From Chitinibacter sp. GC72 (GTDB lineage: Bacteria; Pseudomonadota; Gammaproteobacteria; Burkholderiales; Chitinibacteraceae): a stretch of 64,000 nt of DNA. Shown here piece after piece: positions 1-8,400 of this stretch. A program made the position numbers and the translations under genes. The DNA is taken from NCBI RefSeq assembly GCF_009760905.1, contig NZ_VIRW01000002.1:124001-188000 (forward strand), written 5' to 3'. The notes under the pieces are model-generated. The model saw nothing but the letters and a program-made list of their open reading frames with translations. It searched no databases and was not told the origin of the DNA. Every line of letters begins with the position of its first letter. Position 1 is the first letter of the stretch.

Positions 1-370
1 GATGGACGGCTCGTATCAGGGCGACCTGCTTAACGATTGCCCGTACACCATGCGCCAGGGCATCAACGAAGCCAAGCAGCTGGCACGTGACCGGATTTTC
101 AATGAGCGGCGGAAAATTGAAATCGAGGTCGGCTCCTTCACCTGCCTCGACATCTTGCTCGACGCCTTCTGCAAAGCCTCATATGAGCTGAAAGTCAGCC
201 CGCACATGCCATTCCGGATGAAGCGCGTGCTGGACCTGATGGAATACAATGCGCCGAAAAAAGACTGGCCGCTCTACGAAACCTACCGCCGTGTACTCGA
301 TTTTATCGGCGGCATGACCGATAACTACGCCACCTACCTCGCCCAGCAGGTAGGCGGCATGGGTAGATAG
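1..370 (+). CDS. dgt: dGTPase, C-terminal part (cut by window start)
   Basis: The last roughly 120 residues of a deoxyguanosinetriphosphate triphosphohydrolase of the HD superfamily, which removes triphosphate from dGTP in the cytoplasm. The identification rests on the C-terminal family signature: a helical stretch around PFRMKRVLDLMEY followed by the conserved end GGMTDNYATYLAQQ. The catalytic HD motifs lie before the window, so activity cannot be judged. The reading frame is open from base 2 and ends with TAG at 368-370. No start should be assigned here. A nested inverted repeat lies directly downstream, and the next gene is convergent. Confidence 0.85.
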   Translation, partial: MDGSYQGDLLNDCPYTMRQGINEAKQLARDRIFNERRKIEIEVGSFTCLDILLDAFCKASYELKVSPHMPFRMKRVLDLMEYNAPKKDWPLYETYRRVLDFIGGMTDNYATYLAQQVGGMGR

Positions 371-385
371 GGTATATTCACCCAG

Positions 386-441
386 ATCAATACCAGATTG
401 CCCTACATGGCAATACCCTGTAGTCAGCGGTTAGTATTGAT
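386..441. other. Nested inverted repeat downstream of dgt
   Basis: ATCAATAC (386-393) pairs with GTATTGAT (434-441). Inside it CTACA (403-407) pairs with TGTAG (419-423). There is no T tract, so it is not a standard intrinsic terminator. It lies between convergent dgt and waaC and may be a 3' structure for either transcript. Confidence 0.35.
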
Positions 442-534
442 TGCGCGTAGGATGAATTAGGTCGCTACTATCTTGCTTAAAGCGACAAAGGCTTTTCGGC
501 CACTGACCAACTGTGGCGAAATCCAGCCCAGCGG

Positions 535-1479
535 CTAAGTCAGCAAAGCCAGCACGTCCTCGGCTGAAGGCACCCAGCCATTGCCGCCGACTGAAAACGC
601 CGCCGGATTCCAGTGCGGATGGTAAGTGGCCGAATCGGTGACGGTATATAGCGCAATCGTAGGCCTGGCAAGGCTTTCAGCCAGATGCGTCATACCGGTA
701 TCTACGCCGATCACTCGTTCAGCCCCAGCCATCAAGCCCGCCATTTCGGTAATGCTCAAGGCAGGGGCCACTTTGGCCAGCGTGAGGCCCTGCGCCAGCC
801 GCTGGGCAAACTCGTGTTCATGCGGCGCGCCCCAAGGCAATACCGCCGCCAGCCCCTGCCCTTCCAGCGCGCGCAATACGGTCAGCCAGGATTCGAGCGG
901 CCAGGTTTTCTCGGCCTTGGACGCGGCGTGAAAACACAAGACATAGGGCTGCGCTGGCAACCAGTCCGGCTGAAAACGCGGTGCTTGCAGGCCAAAATCG
1001 GGTAAGCCGGACACTGTGTACGACAAAGCCAGCGCCGCATACTGGCGATACCAGTCAATGGCAGGCAAACCGGCGTCGGGCGACACCTGGCGGTGATAGG
1101 CATAACGCGCCACTGGCTCGCCCAGCCGGTAATCGGGCGGCCCGATGATCTGCGCGGCATGTGCCACCCGGCTCAGTAGCGCGCTCTTGATCATGCCGTG
1201 GCAATCGAGCACCACATCGTAGCGCTGCTGGCGCAAAACGCTTAAAGCCTCTTTCAAGGCTTTGGCGGCCTGTCGCAGCGGCATTTTTTTCAAGCCACGC
1301 AGCGGCACGGCAATTACCCGGTCCAACGCCGGGTGCATGGCAGGCAGAGCCGCACATTGCTGATCAACCACCCAGTCGATTTTGACGCCGGGAAACTGCC
1401 GCCGGATGTCATTGAGCATAGGCAAAGCAAATAGCACATCACCCAGAGAAGTAATTTTGGCAATCAGGATGCGTTGCAT
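535..1479 (-). CDS. waaC: Lipopolysaccharide heptosyltransferase I
   Basis: Glycosyltransferase family 9 enzyme that adds the first L-glycero-D-manno-heptose to Kdo2-lipid A at the inner face of the cytoplasmic membrane. The N-terminus ILIAKITSLGDVLFALP is the family signature, with the conserved Asp of SLGDV. The C-terminal half carries the nucleotide-sugar region, including GVDTGMTHLAESLARP near residues 260-280. It is about 314 residues, normal for WaaC. The frame is open further upstream, but the Met directly before QRILIAK fits the family start best. It fits with gmhB in the window, which supplies an earlier heptose-precursor step. WaaF-type paralogs are the main alternative, but the signature favours heptosyltransferase I. 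Confidence 0.88.
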   Translation of the reverse strand: MQRILIAKITSLGDVLFALPMLNDIRRQFPGVKIDWVVDQQCAALPAMHPALDRVIAVPLRGLKKMPLRQAAKALKEALSVLRQQRYDVVLDCHGMIKSALLSRVAHAAQIIGPPDYRLGEPVARYAYHRQVSPDAGLPAIDWYRQYAALALSYTVSGLPDFGLQAPRFQPDWLPAQPYVLCFHAASKAEKTWPLESWLTVLRALEGQGLAAVLPWGAPHEHEFAQRLAQGLTLAKVAPALSITEMAGLMAGAERVIGVDTGMTHLAESLARPTIALYTVTDSATYHPHWNPAAFSVGGNGWVPSAEDVLALLT

Positions 1480-1563
1480 AAAATAAAAGCCATCCAGCAG
1501 GGTCAACTCGACGAGTTGCGCAGTTTAACCGACAATCACCGCTCTTTCCCGTGACACAGCACA

Positions 1564-1845
1564 ATGAAACCAATACTGACTCTTTTTATCCTGCTCGGCA
1601 GCCTGATCCAGACTGGCTGCGCCGTTGTCACCACCACTGCGATGGTGGGCGCTGCCGCCATCAGCGTAACCACGACCGCCGTAGGCGTGACCTACGAAGC
1701 CACCAAAACCATCGGCGCTGGCGCAATTGCCGCAGGCAGCTACGCCTATGAGGCAGCCACCAGCAACCCCGACGTGAGCAAAGTACAGGTGCAGCCACTC
1801 ACGACACCACAAGCCGCCGTCGTCACGCCACTATCGGACAATTAA
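1564..1845 (+). CDS. Small lipoprotein, function unknown
   Basis: A 93-residue protein with a short N-terminal hydrophobic stretch ending in IQTGC, so Cys18 or so is a plausible lipidation site. The -3 residue is Gln rather than the usual Leu, making the lipobox imperfect. The rest is a low-complexity Ala/Val/Thr/Gly segment (AVVTTTAMVGAAAISV and onward), typical of small proteobacterial lipoproteins of the NF038104 kind. No catalytic motif is visible. It is divergent from waaC with about 85 bases between the starts, so the two may share a promoter region. A strong terminator follows. Function is not known. Confidence 0.7.
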   Translation: MKPILTLFILLGSLIQTGCAVVTTTAMVGAAAISVTTTAVGVTYEATKTIGAGAIAAGSYAYEAATSNPDVSKVQVQPLTTPQAAVVTPLSDN

Positions 1846-1874
1846 GCCGCTGACAAATTTTTTAGCCGCATAAA

Positions 1875-1901
1875 AAAACCCCACCGCTTGGGTGGGGTTT
1901 T
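1875..1901. terminator. Bidirectional intrinsic terminator
   Basis: Perfect 11-bp stem: AAAACCCCACC (1875-1885) pairs with GGTGGGGTTTT (1891-1901) around a 5-base loop. A-runs and T-runs flank it on both sides. It sits between the plus-strand lipoprotein and the minus-strand LPMO and can serve both. Confidence 0.85.
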
Positions 1902-1925
1902 GACAGGGCTGAAAATCAGAGCGGT

Positions 1926-3296
1926 TTATTTGCAAACGCCCAGATCTTTCCAAACGCCCCACTGGCTGTTCACGTCCGGTGCTTCGTTGGTTGTCCACCA
2001 TTTGTTTTCGAAGTTGCGGCCTTTGTAGCTCACTTTATTGCCCGGGTTGGCGTAAACCTTGCCTGATTCCCATGCAGTCACGCAAGTGCTACCTGCTGGT
2101 GTGGCCGTCGGTGCAGCAGTTGGTGCCACCGTTACCACTGGGGTAGCCGTTGGTTTCACTGTCACCACTGGCGTAGCCGTTGGCTTAGCCGTTGAAACCG
2201 GTGTTGCAGTTGGTTTCGGGCTGGCCGTTGGGACTGCCGTTGGAGCAGGTGTTGCTGTCGGTGCTACAGTCGGTGCTGGCGTTGCCGTTGGTTTTGCTGT
2301 TGGCGCTGGCGTCGTGCCTGATGGCGCGGCGATGTCGACGCGGTAAACAAAATCAGCGCCGTTGCGGCTGTAAACACGGTTTTCCTGCGCGCTTTGCACG
2401 GGTACAACCGAGCCATTTGACTGCAGTACACCAATGCTCACATAGCGAGAAGCTGCGTTCACTTTCTGCGCCAGGAAGTAGGGCCAGATGTCCATTTGTG
2501 TAGTATCAGCGCCAGTCTGTGCGTCAAAACCCGCAGTCAGCTGTACGTTTTCCAGATCGCTACCTGCCGAATCAAACAGGCGGAAAGAAACCACTGATTT
2601 TTCGGCCAGATTTTGCTGGGCACGGAGTTGACCCAGTTCTTTGTATGTTGATACGCCGCCGGAGAAATTTACGTCCGAGCATGAGTAGAATGCTTCGGCG
2701 CTATCAGAACGCTGCCAGGTTACGTAGATGATCTGCTTGCCGGTTTTCTTGGGCAATTGGCAGCTCATTTTGTAGCGTTTGTCTGCCGTCACTGGCACAT
2801 TGCCCAGCTTGCAGAACTGATCCAGATGGCTCCAGTTCAACGGTGTAGTCGGGTTCCAAGTGTCATTGGTCACGTAGAACACCCAGTCACGTGTCTGGTG
2901 CGGTGCAGGTGCGTTAAAGATGAATTCGAAATTGCCGTTCGCGTCCGGAGCGATATTGCTGCTTGGCCAATCGGTACGCGCCAGATCCAGGCCTGCGTAG
3001 TTCGATTTGCTGGCAGAACACAGCTGGCCGTCTTTCACAAATGCTTTGTGATCGCCGTTTGGCAACTGGTTAACACCCGACCAGTCGTACAGGAATTGCG
3101 GGCCGCCCGAAGCGGCTACGGCAGCCTGACACGCAGCCGATTTCGGGCTTTCCGGGCCTTCCTTGAAGCAGCTTAAAACGCGGCTGATCGGCACTTCCAT
3201 CGTGCCGTGACCAGAAACCAGTTGTGTAGCGCCAAACAGGCCTAATGCCAGCGCAATACGTACGGGCAGAGCACGCCCAGTGCGTTGTTCATGCAT
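1926..3296 (-). CDS. Secreted chitin-active lytic polysaccharide monooxygenase (AA10) with CBM5
   Basis: A copper enzyme that cuts crystalline chitin oxidatively outside the cell. Order of parts: signal peptide 1-29, AA10 domain starting at His30 (mature N-terminus HGTMEVPISR, the copper histidine brace), second copper ligand His133 in APHQTRDW, a GbpA-domain-2-like module about 218-322, a Pro/Thr linker about 327-403, and a C-terminal CBM5/12 chitin-binding module with conserved tryptophans (NKWWT, WGVWKDLG). The start at 3296 follows a GGAGAAG ribosome site and gives a standard signal peptide; the frame extends upstream without one. Length is 456 residues. Secretion is probably by Sec and then the Gsp system encoded at 54-63 kb. 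Cellulose activity cannot be excluded from sequence alone. Confidence 0.93.
   Translation of the reverse strand: MHEQRTGRALPVRIALALGLFGATQLVSGHGTMEVPISRVLSCFKEGPESPKSAACQAAVAASGGPQFLYDWSGVNQLPNGDHKAFVKDGQLCSASKSNYAGLDLARTDWPSSNIAPDANGNFEFIFNAPAPHQTRDWVFYVTNDTWNPTTPLNWSHLDQFCKLGNVPVTADKRYKMSCQLPKKTGKQIIYVTWQRSDSAEAFYSCSDVNFSGGVSTYKELGQLRAQQNLAEKSVVSFRLFDSAGSDLENVQLTAGFDAQTGADTTQMDIWPYFLAQKVNAASRYVSIGVLQSNGSVVPVQSAQENRVYSRNGADFVYRVDIAAPSGTTPAPTAKPTATPAPTVAPTATPAPTAVPTASPKPTATPVSTAKPTATPVVTVKPTATPVVTVAPTAAPTATPAGSTCVTAWESGKVYANPGNKVSYKGRNFENKWWTTNEAPDVNSQWGVWKDLGVCK
2088..2318 (-). repeat. Tandem degenerate repeat coding the Pro/Thr linker of the LPMO
   Basis: About 230 bases built from units coding variants of KPTATPVVTV and APTATPAPT. 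In the plus-strand text it reads as repeated GTTGG/GTAGCCGTTGG blocks. It encodes a flexible, probably extended linker of about 77 residues between the catalytic part and the CBM5. Such arrays can change length by slippage or recombination. Confidence 0.85.
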
Positions 3297-3543
3297 TGAT
3301 CTTCTCCATCTTTGGAATGTGGTGTGCTTCACTGCGTTGATTAGTATTCTCTGATCTATCCGCATTTAAGCATTTGATTTTTTTCGATTTTAACGAATAA
3401 AAAATCGCCTTTTATTCGCCGGCAAAATTTATCAGGGCTGGATGAAAATGACAAGCAAAATGTAGTCAGAAAAAGCCACTTACAAGACCATGACGAAAGC
3501 AATTTTTAGCAGTTGTTTTTATAAAACAATCACTTGGCTAAAA

Positions 3544-4230
3544 TCACCATGTAAGCAAAGCGGCGCCGTGTTGCTTTAACCACGCACGCTCGGTTTTCCA
3601 TTGCGGGCAGGCTGCCGCAACGATCGCCCAGAAGCGCGCCGAATGATTCATTTCGGCCAGATGCGCCAGCTCGTGGATCACCACATAGTCGATCACGCTG
3701 GGCGGGGCTTGCATCAGGCGCCAGTTCAGCCGCACCACGCCTTGCGATGTGCAGCTACCCCAGCGTGTGCGCGCCGAGGACAGGGCCAGCTGGGTGGGGT
3801 GTAAATTCAGCCGTTCCGACCAGATGGCCACGCGCTCGGCAAAATACGGGCGCGCAGCGCGCTGGTAAAAGCGCGCCAGCGCCTCGGGGATATGTGCTTC
3901 ACTGGCCGCACAGAGCAACAGGGCTTCGTCAGTGAGCTTGCCGCGCAAGGCCGATTGCAAAGACCGCTGCTCGCCCAGCCACCAGACGGCCGCGCCCCAA
4001 TGCAGGCTGGCTGCTGGGGCGGGTGGGCGCACTTCGCGCTCGGCCAGCTTGGCTTGAATCCAGTTGAGTTTCAGGCGAATCACGCGCTCGGCTTCAGCGA
4101 GCGGCGCGCGTTGTGGCAGGATAATCGTCAGGCCCGTGGCATCGATTTTCAAACCGATGCTGCGGCGGCGGGCGCTGCGCTCGATGACATAGGGTATATG
4201 GCCAGAGGCCAATTCAAACATGCGCTGCAT
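3544..4230 (-). CDS. YgjP-like zinc metallopeptidase (DUF45 / WLM type)
   Basis: A 228-residue protein of the M48/YgjP-like metallopeptidase group. The zinc site is visible as HELAHLAEMNHSARFW, that is HExxH plus a later histidine. The upstream RWGSC motif (ARTRWGSCTSQGVVRLNWRL region) is also characteristic of the family. The N-terminus IERSARRRSIGLKID matches the family's first strand region. No signal peptide is seen, so it is likely cytoplasmic. It follows the acyltransferase gene on the same strand after about 54 bases and may be the last gene of the glyQ-glyS-gmhB run. The physiological substrate in this group is not established. Confidence 0.85.
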   Translation of the reverse strand: MQRMFELASGHIPYVIERSARRRSIGLKIDATGLTIILPQRAPLAEAERVIRLKLNWIQAKLAEREVRPPAPAASLHWGAAVWWLGEQRSLQSALRGKLTDEALLLCAASEAHIPEALARFYQRAARPYFAERVAIWSERLNLHPTQLALSSARTRWGSCTSQGVVRLNWRLMQAPPSVIDYVVIHELAHLAEMNHSARFWAIVAAACPQWKTERAWLKQHGAALLTW

Positions 4231-4284
4231 GGCTATACATCGGGTGAAAGGGGCAATTTATCCAAGCCGCCCATCTTCAATACC

Positions 4285-5022
4285 TTATTCTTCACCCTTG
4301 CGGTAGCAGGGGCCGCAGCCGGTGATTTGTTCCATTTCGCCCTCAATCCAGGCTTCAACCTCGTTGATCAGTGCCAGCGAGTTTTTGCCTTCGGGCAGAA
4401 TCGGTTTGCCGATCCGCACGGTAATCTCACCCGGCCATTTGCAGAATGAGTTTTTCGGCCAGAATTCGCCCGAGTTCATCGCCACCGGCACAATCGGCAC
4501 GTCGAGATCTTTCGCCAGCCGTGCGCCGCCCTGCTTGTACTGGCCACGCTCGCCCGGCTTGATGCGGGTGCCTTCGGGGAAGATCACAATCCACAAGCCT
4601 TTGTTCAGCCGATCACGCCCCTGATCCATCAATTGCCGCTGCGCCTGCGCGCGCTGGCCACGATCAATGGCAATCGGTGACGTGGCGGCCAGACCCCAGC
4701 CGAAAAATGGAATCTTGAGCAATTCACGCTTCAGCACCCACACTTGCGGCGGGAAGATCAGCTGCAAGGCCATCGTTTCCCACGCCGACTGGTGCTTGCA
4801 CATAATCATTGCCGGGCCGTGCGGGATGTTTTCTGCACCTTCAACCTTGAAGCTCAAGCCGCAAGTGATTTTGAGCCAGGCAAACATCAGCCGCGACCAC
4901 CAGGCAATGACTTTATTGCGATTGACCGCCGAGAGCGGAAAAATCAGCAAGGCAAGCAGAGCGAAAACCGGCGTTAACACCACCAAACCCAAGCTATATA
5001 AAACGGAGCGAAACCAGATCAT
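4285..5022 (-). CDS. 1-acyl-sn-glycerol-3-phosphate acyltransferase (PlsC family)
   Basis: A membrane-bound acyltransferase that makes phosphatidate from lysophosphatidate in phospholipid synthesis. An N-terminal hydrophobic segment (about residues 5-30) anchors it. Motif I reads CKHQSAWETM, an H-x4-E version of the usual H-x4-D. Motif III FPEGTR is intact, followed by KQGGARLA. Length of 245 is normal. It follows gmhB on the same strand with about 40 bases between them, as in related Neisseriales, so co-transcription is likely. The Glu in place of Asp is seen in betaproteobacterial members and need not mean inactivity. Confidence 0.88.
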   Translation of the reverse strand: MIWFRSVLYSLGLVVLTPVFALLALLIFPLSAVNRNKVIAWWSRLMFAWLKITCGLSFKVEGAENIPHGPAMIMCKHQSAWETMALQLIFPPQVWVLKRELLKIPFFGWGLAATSPIAIDRGQRAQAQRQLMDQGRDRLNKGLWIVIFPEGTRIKPGERGQYKQGGARLAKDLDVPIVPVAMNSGEFWPKNSFCKWPGEITVRIGKPILPEGKNSLALINEVEAWIEGEMEQITGCGPCYRKGEE

Positions 5023-5065
5023 TGAGCTACTTTTTGAAAGTCAGAAGGGATTAAAACACAGGCCA

Positions 5066-5626
5066 TTATTCGGCCAGCAAGGCATCGCAAACTGCCGCCA
5101 GATCGTCAAAAATGCGTACACTGGCGGGCAATTGCGGATCAGCTTCGGTTTTGCCGCCATTGCCGGTGCGAACCAGAATCGCCTGTCCGCCCGCGCTGAC
5201 CACCGCTTGCAGATCGCGCAGCGAATCGCCCACCATCAGGCAGTCTTCCACATCCACGCGAAAGCGCCGCGCAATATCGAGCACCATCCCCGGTGCCGGT
5301 TTGCGGCATTCGCAGCCGCTATCGGGCGCGTGCGGACAAAAGAAAATTGCATCAATATGCCCACCGGCGTTGACCACGGCGCGGTGCATTTTGGCGTGAA
5401 TCTGGTTAAGCATATCCACGTTGATAATACCGCGCCCGATGCAGCTTTGATTGGTGGCCACCACAATGGTCCAGCCTGCGCGCGTTAATTCACCGATCGC
5501 TTCCAGGCTACCGGCAATCGGCAGCCATTCATTGGGCGATTTGATAAAGTCCGGGCGATCATGATTAATCACGCCATCCCGATCCAGAATCAACAGCTTG
5601 ATCGCATCATTTTTTGCAGCGGGCAT
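5066..5626 (-). CDS. gmhB: D-glycero-beta-D-manno-heptose-1,7-bisphosphate 7-phosphatase
   Basis: HAD-superfamily phosphatase of the ADP-heptose pathway that supplies heptose for lipopolysaccharide. The nucleophile motif is LILDRDGVIN (Asp15 and acid/base Asp17). The zinc-binding loop typical of GmhB is present as CPHAPDSGCECRKP. The late motif VGDSLRDLQA supplies the magnesium-binding acidic residues. The start at 5626 follows GGGGAA at a good distance; the longer open frame overlaps glyS and repeat sequence and is not used. Length of 186 residues is normal. It lies between glyS and the acyltransferase gene on the same strand. Confidence 0.92.
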   Translation of the reverse strand: MPAAKNDAIKLLILDRDGVINHDRPDFIKSPNEWLPIAGSLEAIGELTRAGWTIVVATNQSCIGRGIINVDMLNQIHAKMHRAVVNAGGHIDAIFFCPHAPDSGCECRKPAPGMVLDIARRFRVDVEDCLMVGDSLRDLQAVVSAGGQAILVRTGNGGKTEADPQLPASVRIFDDLAAVCDALLAE

Positions 5627-5671
5627 CGGTTTTCCCCGGTTTTCCCAACAATATCGGCCAATATCGGCGTG

Positions 5672-5741
5672 TAGGGTGCGCCGCGCACACCACTTTGAAC
5701 CACCTTTCGGTGCGCAAATCCCGGCGGGATTTTCGCACCCT
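5672..5741. repeat. Intergenic palindromic repeat behind glyS
   Basis: The 121-base gap between glyS and gmhB holds two inverted-repeat parts. GGTGCGCAAATCCC pairs imperfectly with GGGATTTTCGCACC (about 5710-5739), and GGGTGCGCCGCGCAC lies beside it. The wording resembles short GC-rich dispersed elements common in betaproteobacteria. It begins a few bases after the glyS stop codon. Copy number elsewhere in the genome is unknown. Confidence 0.45.
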
Positions 5742-5747
5742 GCATTT

Positions 5748-7817
5748 TTAATCCGCCAGCAAAGACAACTCGGCCACACGGTTCATCAGCTCGGCCAAGC
5801 TGCTGAGCAGTGCCAAACGATTGCCACGCACCGCCAGATCGTCGGCCATCACCATTACACCATCAAAGAAGGCATCAACTGGTGCTTTCAAAGCCGCCAG
5901 CTGCTTCAGTGCATTGGTAAAGTCGTTCGCCGCCAGCGCATCATTCACGGGGCCTTGCACCGCTTGCAATGCCGCGAACAGCTCTTTTTCCGCAGCTTCT
6001 TGCAGCAGCGCTTCGTTCAACGCCGGCGCTTCGCCTTCGACTTTTTTCAGGATATTGCGAATGCGCTTGTTCGCCGCTGCCAGCGCTGCCGATTCTGGCA
6101 GGGCCTTGAATTCGGCAACCGCTGCCAAACGTACTGTTAGGTCGTTAATCAGCGTTGGCTTAAGCGCCAGCACAGCGTCGATGTCAGCTGCCGGATAGTC
6201 GGCAGCGAGCAGGTTTTTCAGGCGGTCGAGCATAAAGCCGTACAGGCCTTCCACCGTACCTTCCGCGATCAAACCGGCTGGGAAGCTTGCTGCTGTTGTC
6301 GATAGCAAGACTTTCAGATCCAGTGGCTGAACTAAGGCCATGCGCAATACACCCAGCGCGGCGCGACGCAGCGCGAACGGGTCTTTATCGCCAGTTGGAA
6401 TCAAGCCAATGCCGTAAATACCAACCAGTGTTTCTAGCTTGTCGGCCAGTGAAACGGCTTGCGCAATTGCACCCTCAGGCAGGGTATCGCCCGCAAACTT
6501 AGGCTTGTAGTGCGCTTCAACCGCATACGCCACCTCGGTATCTTCGCCATCGTGCTTGGCGTAATACTGACCCATAATGCCTTGCAGCTCAGGAAATTCG
6601 CCGACCATATCGGTCGACAAATCAGCTTTGGCCAGATAGGCAGCGCGCGTGGCTTTGCTTACATCGGCACCGAGCAGCTTGGCGATTTCACCGGCGATGC
6701 TTTCCAGACGCGTTACGCGCTCCAGCTGCGAGCCAATCTTGTTGTGGTAAACCACATTGGCCAATTTGCCAACGCGGGTATCGAGCTTGGCTTTTTTGTC
6801 TTGCTCGAAGAAGAATTTGGCATCCGACAGACGTGCACGCAGTACGCGTTCGTTACCGTTGATGATGTGGCTTGGATCGTCCGTTTGCAGATTGGATACC
6901 AGCAGGAATTGATTCATCAGCTTGCCATTGGAATCGAGCAGCGGGAAGTATTTCTGGTTTTGCTGCATCGTCAGGATCAGGCATTCCTGCGGCACGTTCA
7001 GAAATTCAGCTTCAAACTCGCCCTTGAGCACTACCGGCCATTCAACCAGCGCGGTCACTTCGTCAAATAGTGCATCATCAGCGGCAATCGTGGCGTTCAG
7101 CGCGGCAGCGGCTTCTTTGAGTTTTTCACCGATCAGCGCGCGACGGGCGGCGAAGCTGGCGATCACTTTGCCTTCATCGTGCATCTGTCGTGCGTAGCCT
7201 TCGGCTGTGTTCAGGCTGATTTCGCCCTTGGACAGGAAACGATGGCCACGCGTTATGCGGCCAGATTCGAGGTGCAGCACTTGACCGGCGATCACATCGC
7301 TGCCGTGCAACATCGTCAAACCATGCACCGGACGAATAAACTGACCTTCACGGTCTGCCCAGCGCATCATTTTTGGCGCAGGCAGTTTTTTCAATGTTGC
7401 CGCCACAATGTCGCTCAATACCGCAGCCAATGGCTCGCCCGCTTTCACTGAGCGGAATACATACACGTCCTGTTTGCCATCGTGCACGGTTTCCAGGCTA
7501 TCGATCGCTTCTGGTGCTAGGCCGCAAGAGCGAGCAAAACCCAGCAACGCCGGGCTTGGCTTGCCGTCTTTCATGCCTGCCGAAACGGCTGGGCCGCGTT
7601 TTTCAATCGACTGCTCGGGCTGCACCGCGGCCACGTCGGCGATCGTTACTGCCAGACGACGCGGGCTCGCGAAGGTAACTGCTTCGGCACCGGCTGGCGC
7701 AAAGCCCAGCTTCACCAGCTCGGCAAAAATACCGTCGGCAAACGCCGCGCCCAGCTTGGGCAGCGCTTTGGGTGGCAATTCTTCGGTAAAGAGTTCAATC
7801 AGTAGTGTTGGATTCAT
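5748..7817 (-). CDS. glyS: Glycine--tRNA ligase, beta subunit
   Basis: Large subunit of the bacterial alpha2-beta2 glycyl-tRNA synthetase. The N-terminus TLLIELFTEELPPKAL is the family signature. Further conserved blocks are visible, such as MRWADREGQFIRPVH, the central ALFDEVTALVEWP region and LSTDMVGEFPELQGIMG near the HD-like domain, followed by a C-terminal anticodon-binding region. At 689 residues it matches the family. It works with glyQ, which lies upstream on the same strand; the two are separated here by a lipoprotein gene. The start codon follows immediately on a clear family N-terminus. Confidence 0.96.
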   Translation of the reverse strand: MNPTLLIELFTEELPPKALPKLGAAFADGIFAELVKLGFAPAGAEAVTFASPRRLAVTIADVAAVQPEQSIEKRGPAVSAGMKDGKPSPALLGFARSCGLAPEAIDSLETVHDGKQDVYVFRSVKAGEPLAAVLSDIVAATLKKLPAPKMMRWADREGQFIRPVHGLTMLHGSDVIAGQVLHLESGRITRGHRFLSKGEISLNTAEGYARQMHDEGKVIASFAARRALIGEKLKEAAAALNATIAADDALFDEVTALVEWPVVLKGEFEAEFLNVPQECLILTMQQNQKYFPLLDSNGKLMNQFLLVSNLQTDDPSHIINGNERVLRARLSDAKFFFEQDKKAKLDTRVGKLANVVYHNKIGSQLERVTRLESIAGEIAKLLGADVSKATRAAYLAKADLSTDMVGEFPELQGIMGQYYAKHDGEDTEVAYAVEAHYKPKFAGDTLPEGAIAQAVSLADKLETLVGIYGIGLIPTGDKDPFALRRAALGVLRMALVQPLDLKVLLSTTAASFPAGLIAEGTVEGLYGFMLDRLKNLLAADYPAADIDAVLALKPTLINDLTVRLAAVAEFKALPESAALAAANKRIRNILKKVEGEAPALNEALLQEAAEKELFAALQAVQGPVNDALAANDFTNALKQLAALKAPVDAFFDGVMVMADDLAVRGNRLALLSSLAELMNRVAELSLLAD

Positions 7818-7881
7818 GTCTATTTGGCCGCTCTGCAGCCACCTCTTAATCGTTGAACAAAGCGCCTGTCGGGCTTTGTGC

Positions 7882-8373
7882 TTACTCGTTTTCTGCAGCG
7901 TCTTTGGCCGCCATCATTTTACAAATCTGGTTCACAAAGTCTTCGCCAAAAGTACCGGGCTCAGGCTTGGCAAATTCCCACTGAAAACCCGGCACATCGT
8001 AGCGGGCTACTTCGTCGTCATTTTCGTCATTCATCGACACCGACACGCCCGCCATTTTGCCCGATGGGCAATCAATCACCTGCCGCGTGTATTTATTGCG
8101 GTATTTGCCTTTGGAAGTGCCATCAATCTGGTCTTCGTTAAAGCGCTGCACCATCCAGACAAAGGTGTAGTTCTGCTCGGCAAAGCCTTCGTCGTGCTTG
8201 ATCGAATTGACATCAACCAGCGTTTCAAACTCGGGCATTTTGCCGTAGCTGCGCCAATCGGTTTTTTTGTATGGCACGGGCTCAGGGCCTTCGGCGATAT
8301 CTTCATACTTTTTGCACGCCGTTAATGAGCCGCCTAAGAGCCCCAACAGAATAATGCCCGGAAGATATCGCAT
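7882..8373 (-). CDS. Lipoprotein of unknown function between glyQ and glyS
   Basis: A 163-residue protein with a lipoprotein signal: MRYLPGIILLGLLGGSLTAC, so Cys20 should be lipidated. The mature part contains DWRSYGKMPEF, a central KYRNKYTRQVIDC stretch and two further cysteines (IDC, QIC) that could pair. The pattern is reminiscent of surface-adhesin-E-like envelope lipoproteins, but this is only a resemblance. It lies inside the glyQ-glyS run with gaps of 27 and 64 bases and the same direction, so it is probably co-transcribed with the synthetase. No link to aminoacylation is visible. Confidence 0.75.
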   Translation of the reverse strand: MRYLPGIILLGLLGGSLTACKKYEDIAEGPEPVPYKKTDWRSYGKMPEFETLVDVNSIKHDEGFAEQNYTFVWMVQRFNEDQIDGTSKGKYRNKYTRQVIDCPSGKMAGVSVSMNDENDDEVARYDVPGFQWEFAKPEPGTFGEDFVNQICKMMAAKDAAENE

Positions 8374-8400
8374 GGAAAGACTCCTTGACGCGATGAAAGA

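Noticed and set aside
2059-2346. Val/Gly repeat frame on the plus strand over the LPMO linker
   Set aside because: Reverse reading of the Pro/Thr linker repeat; not a silk- or elastin-like gene.
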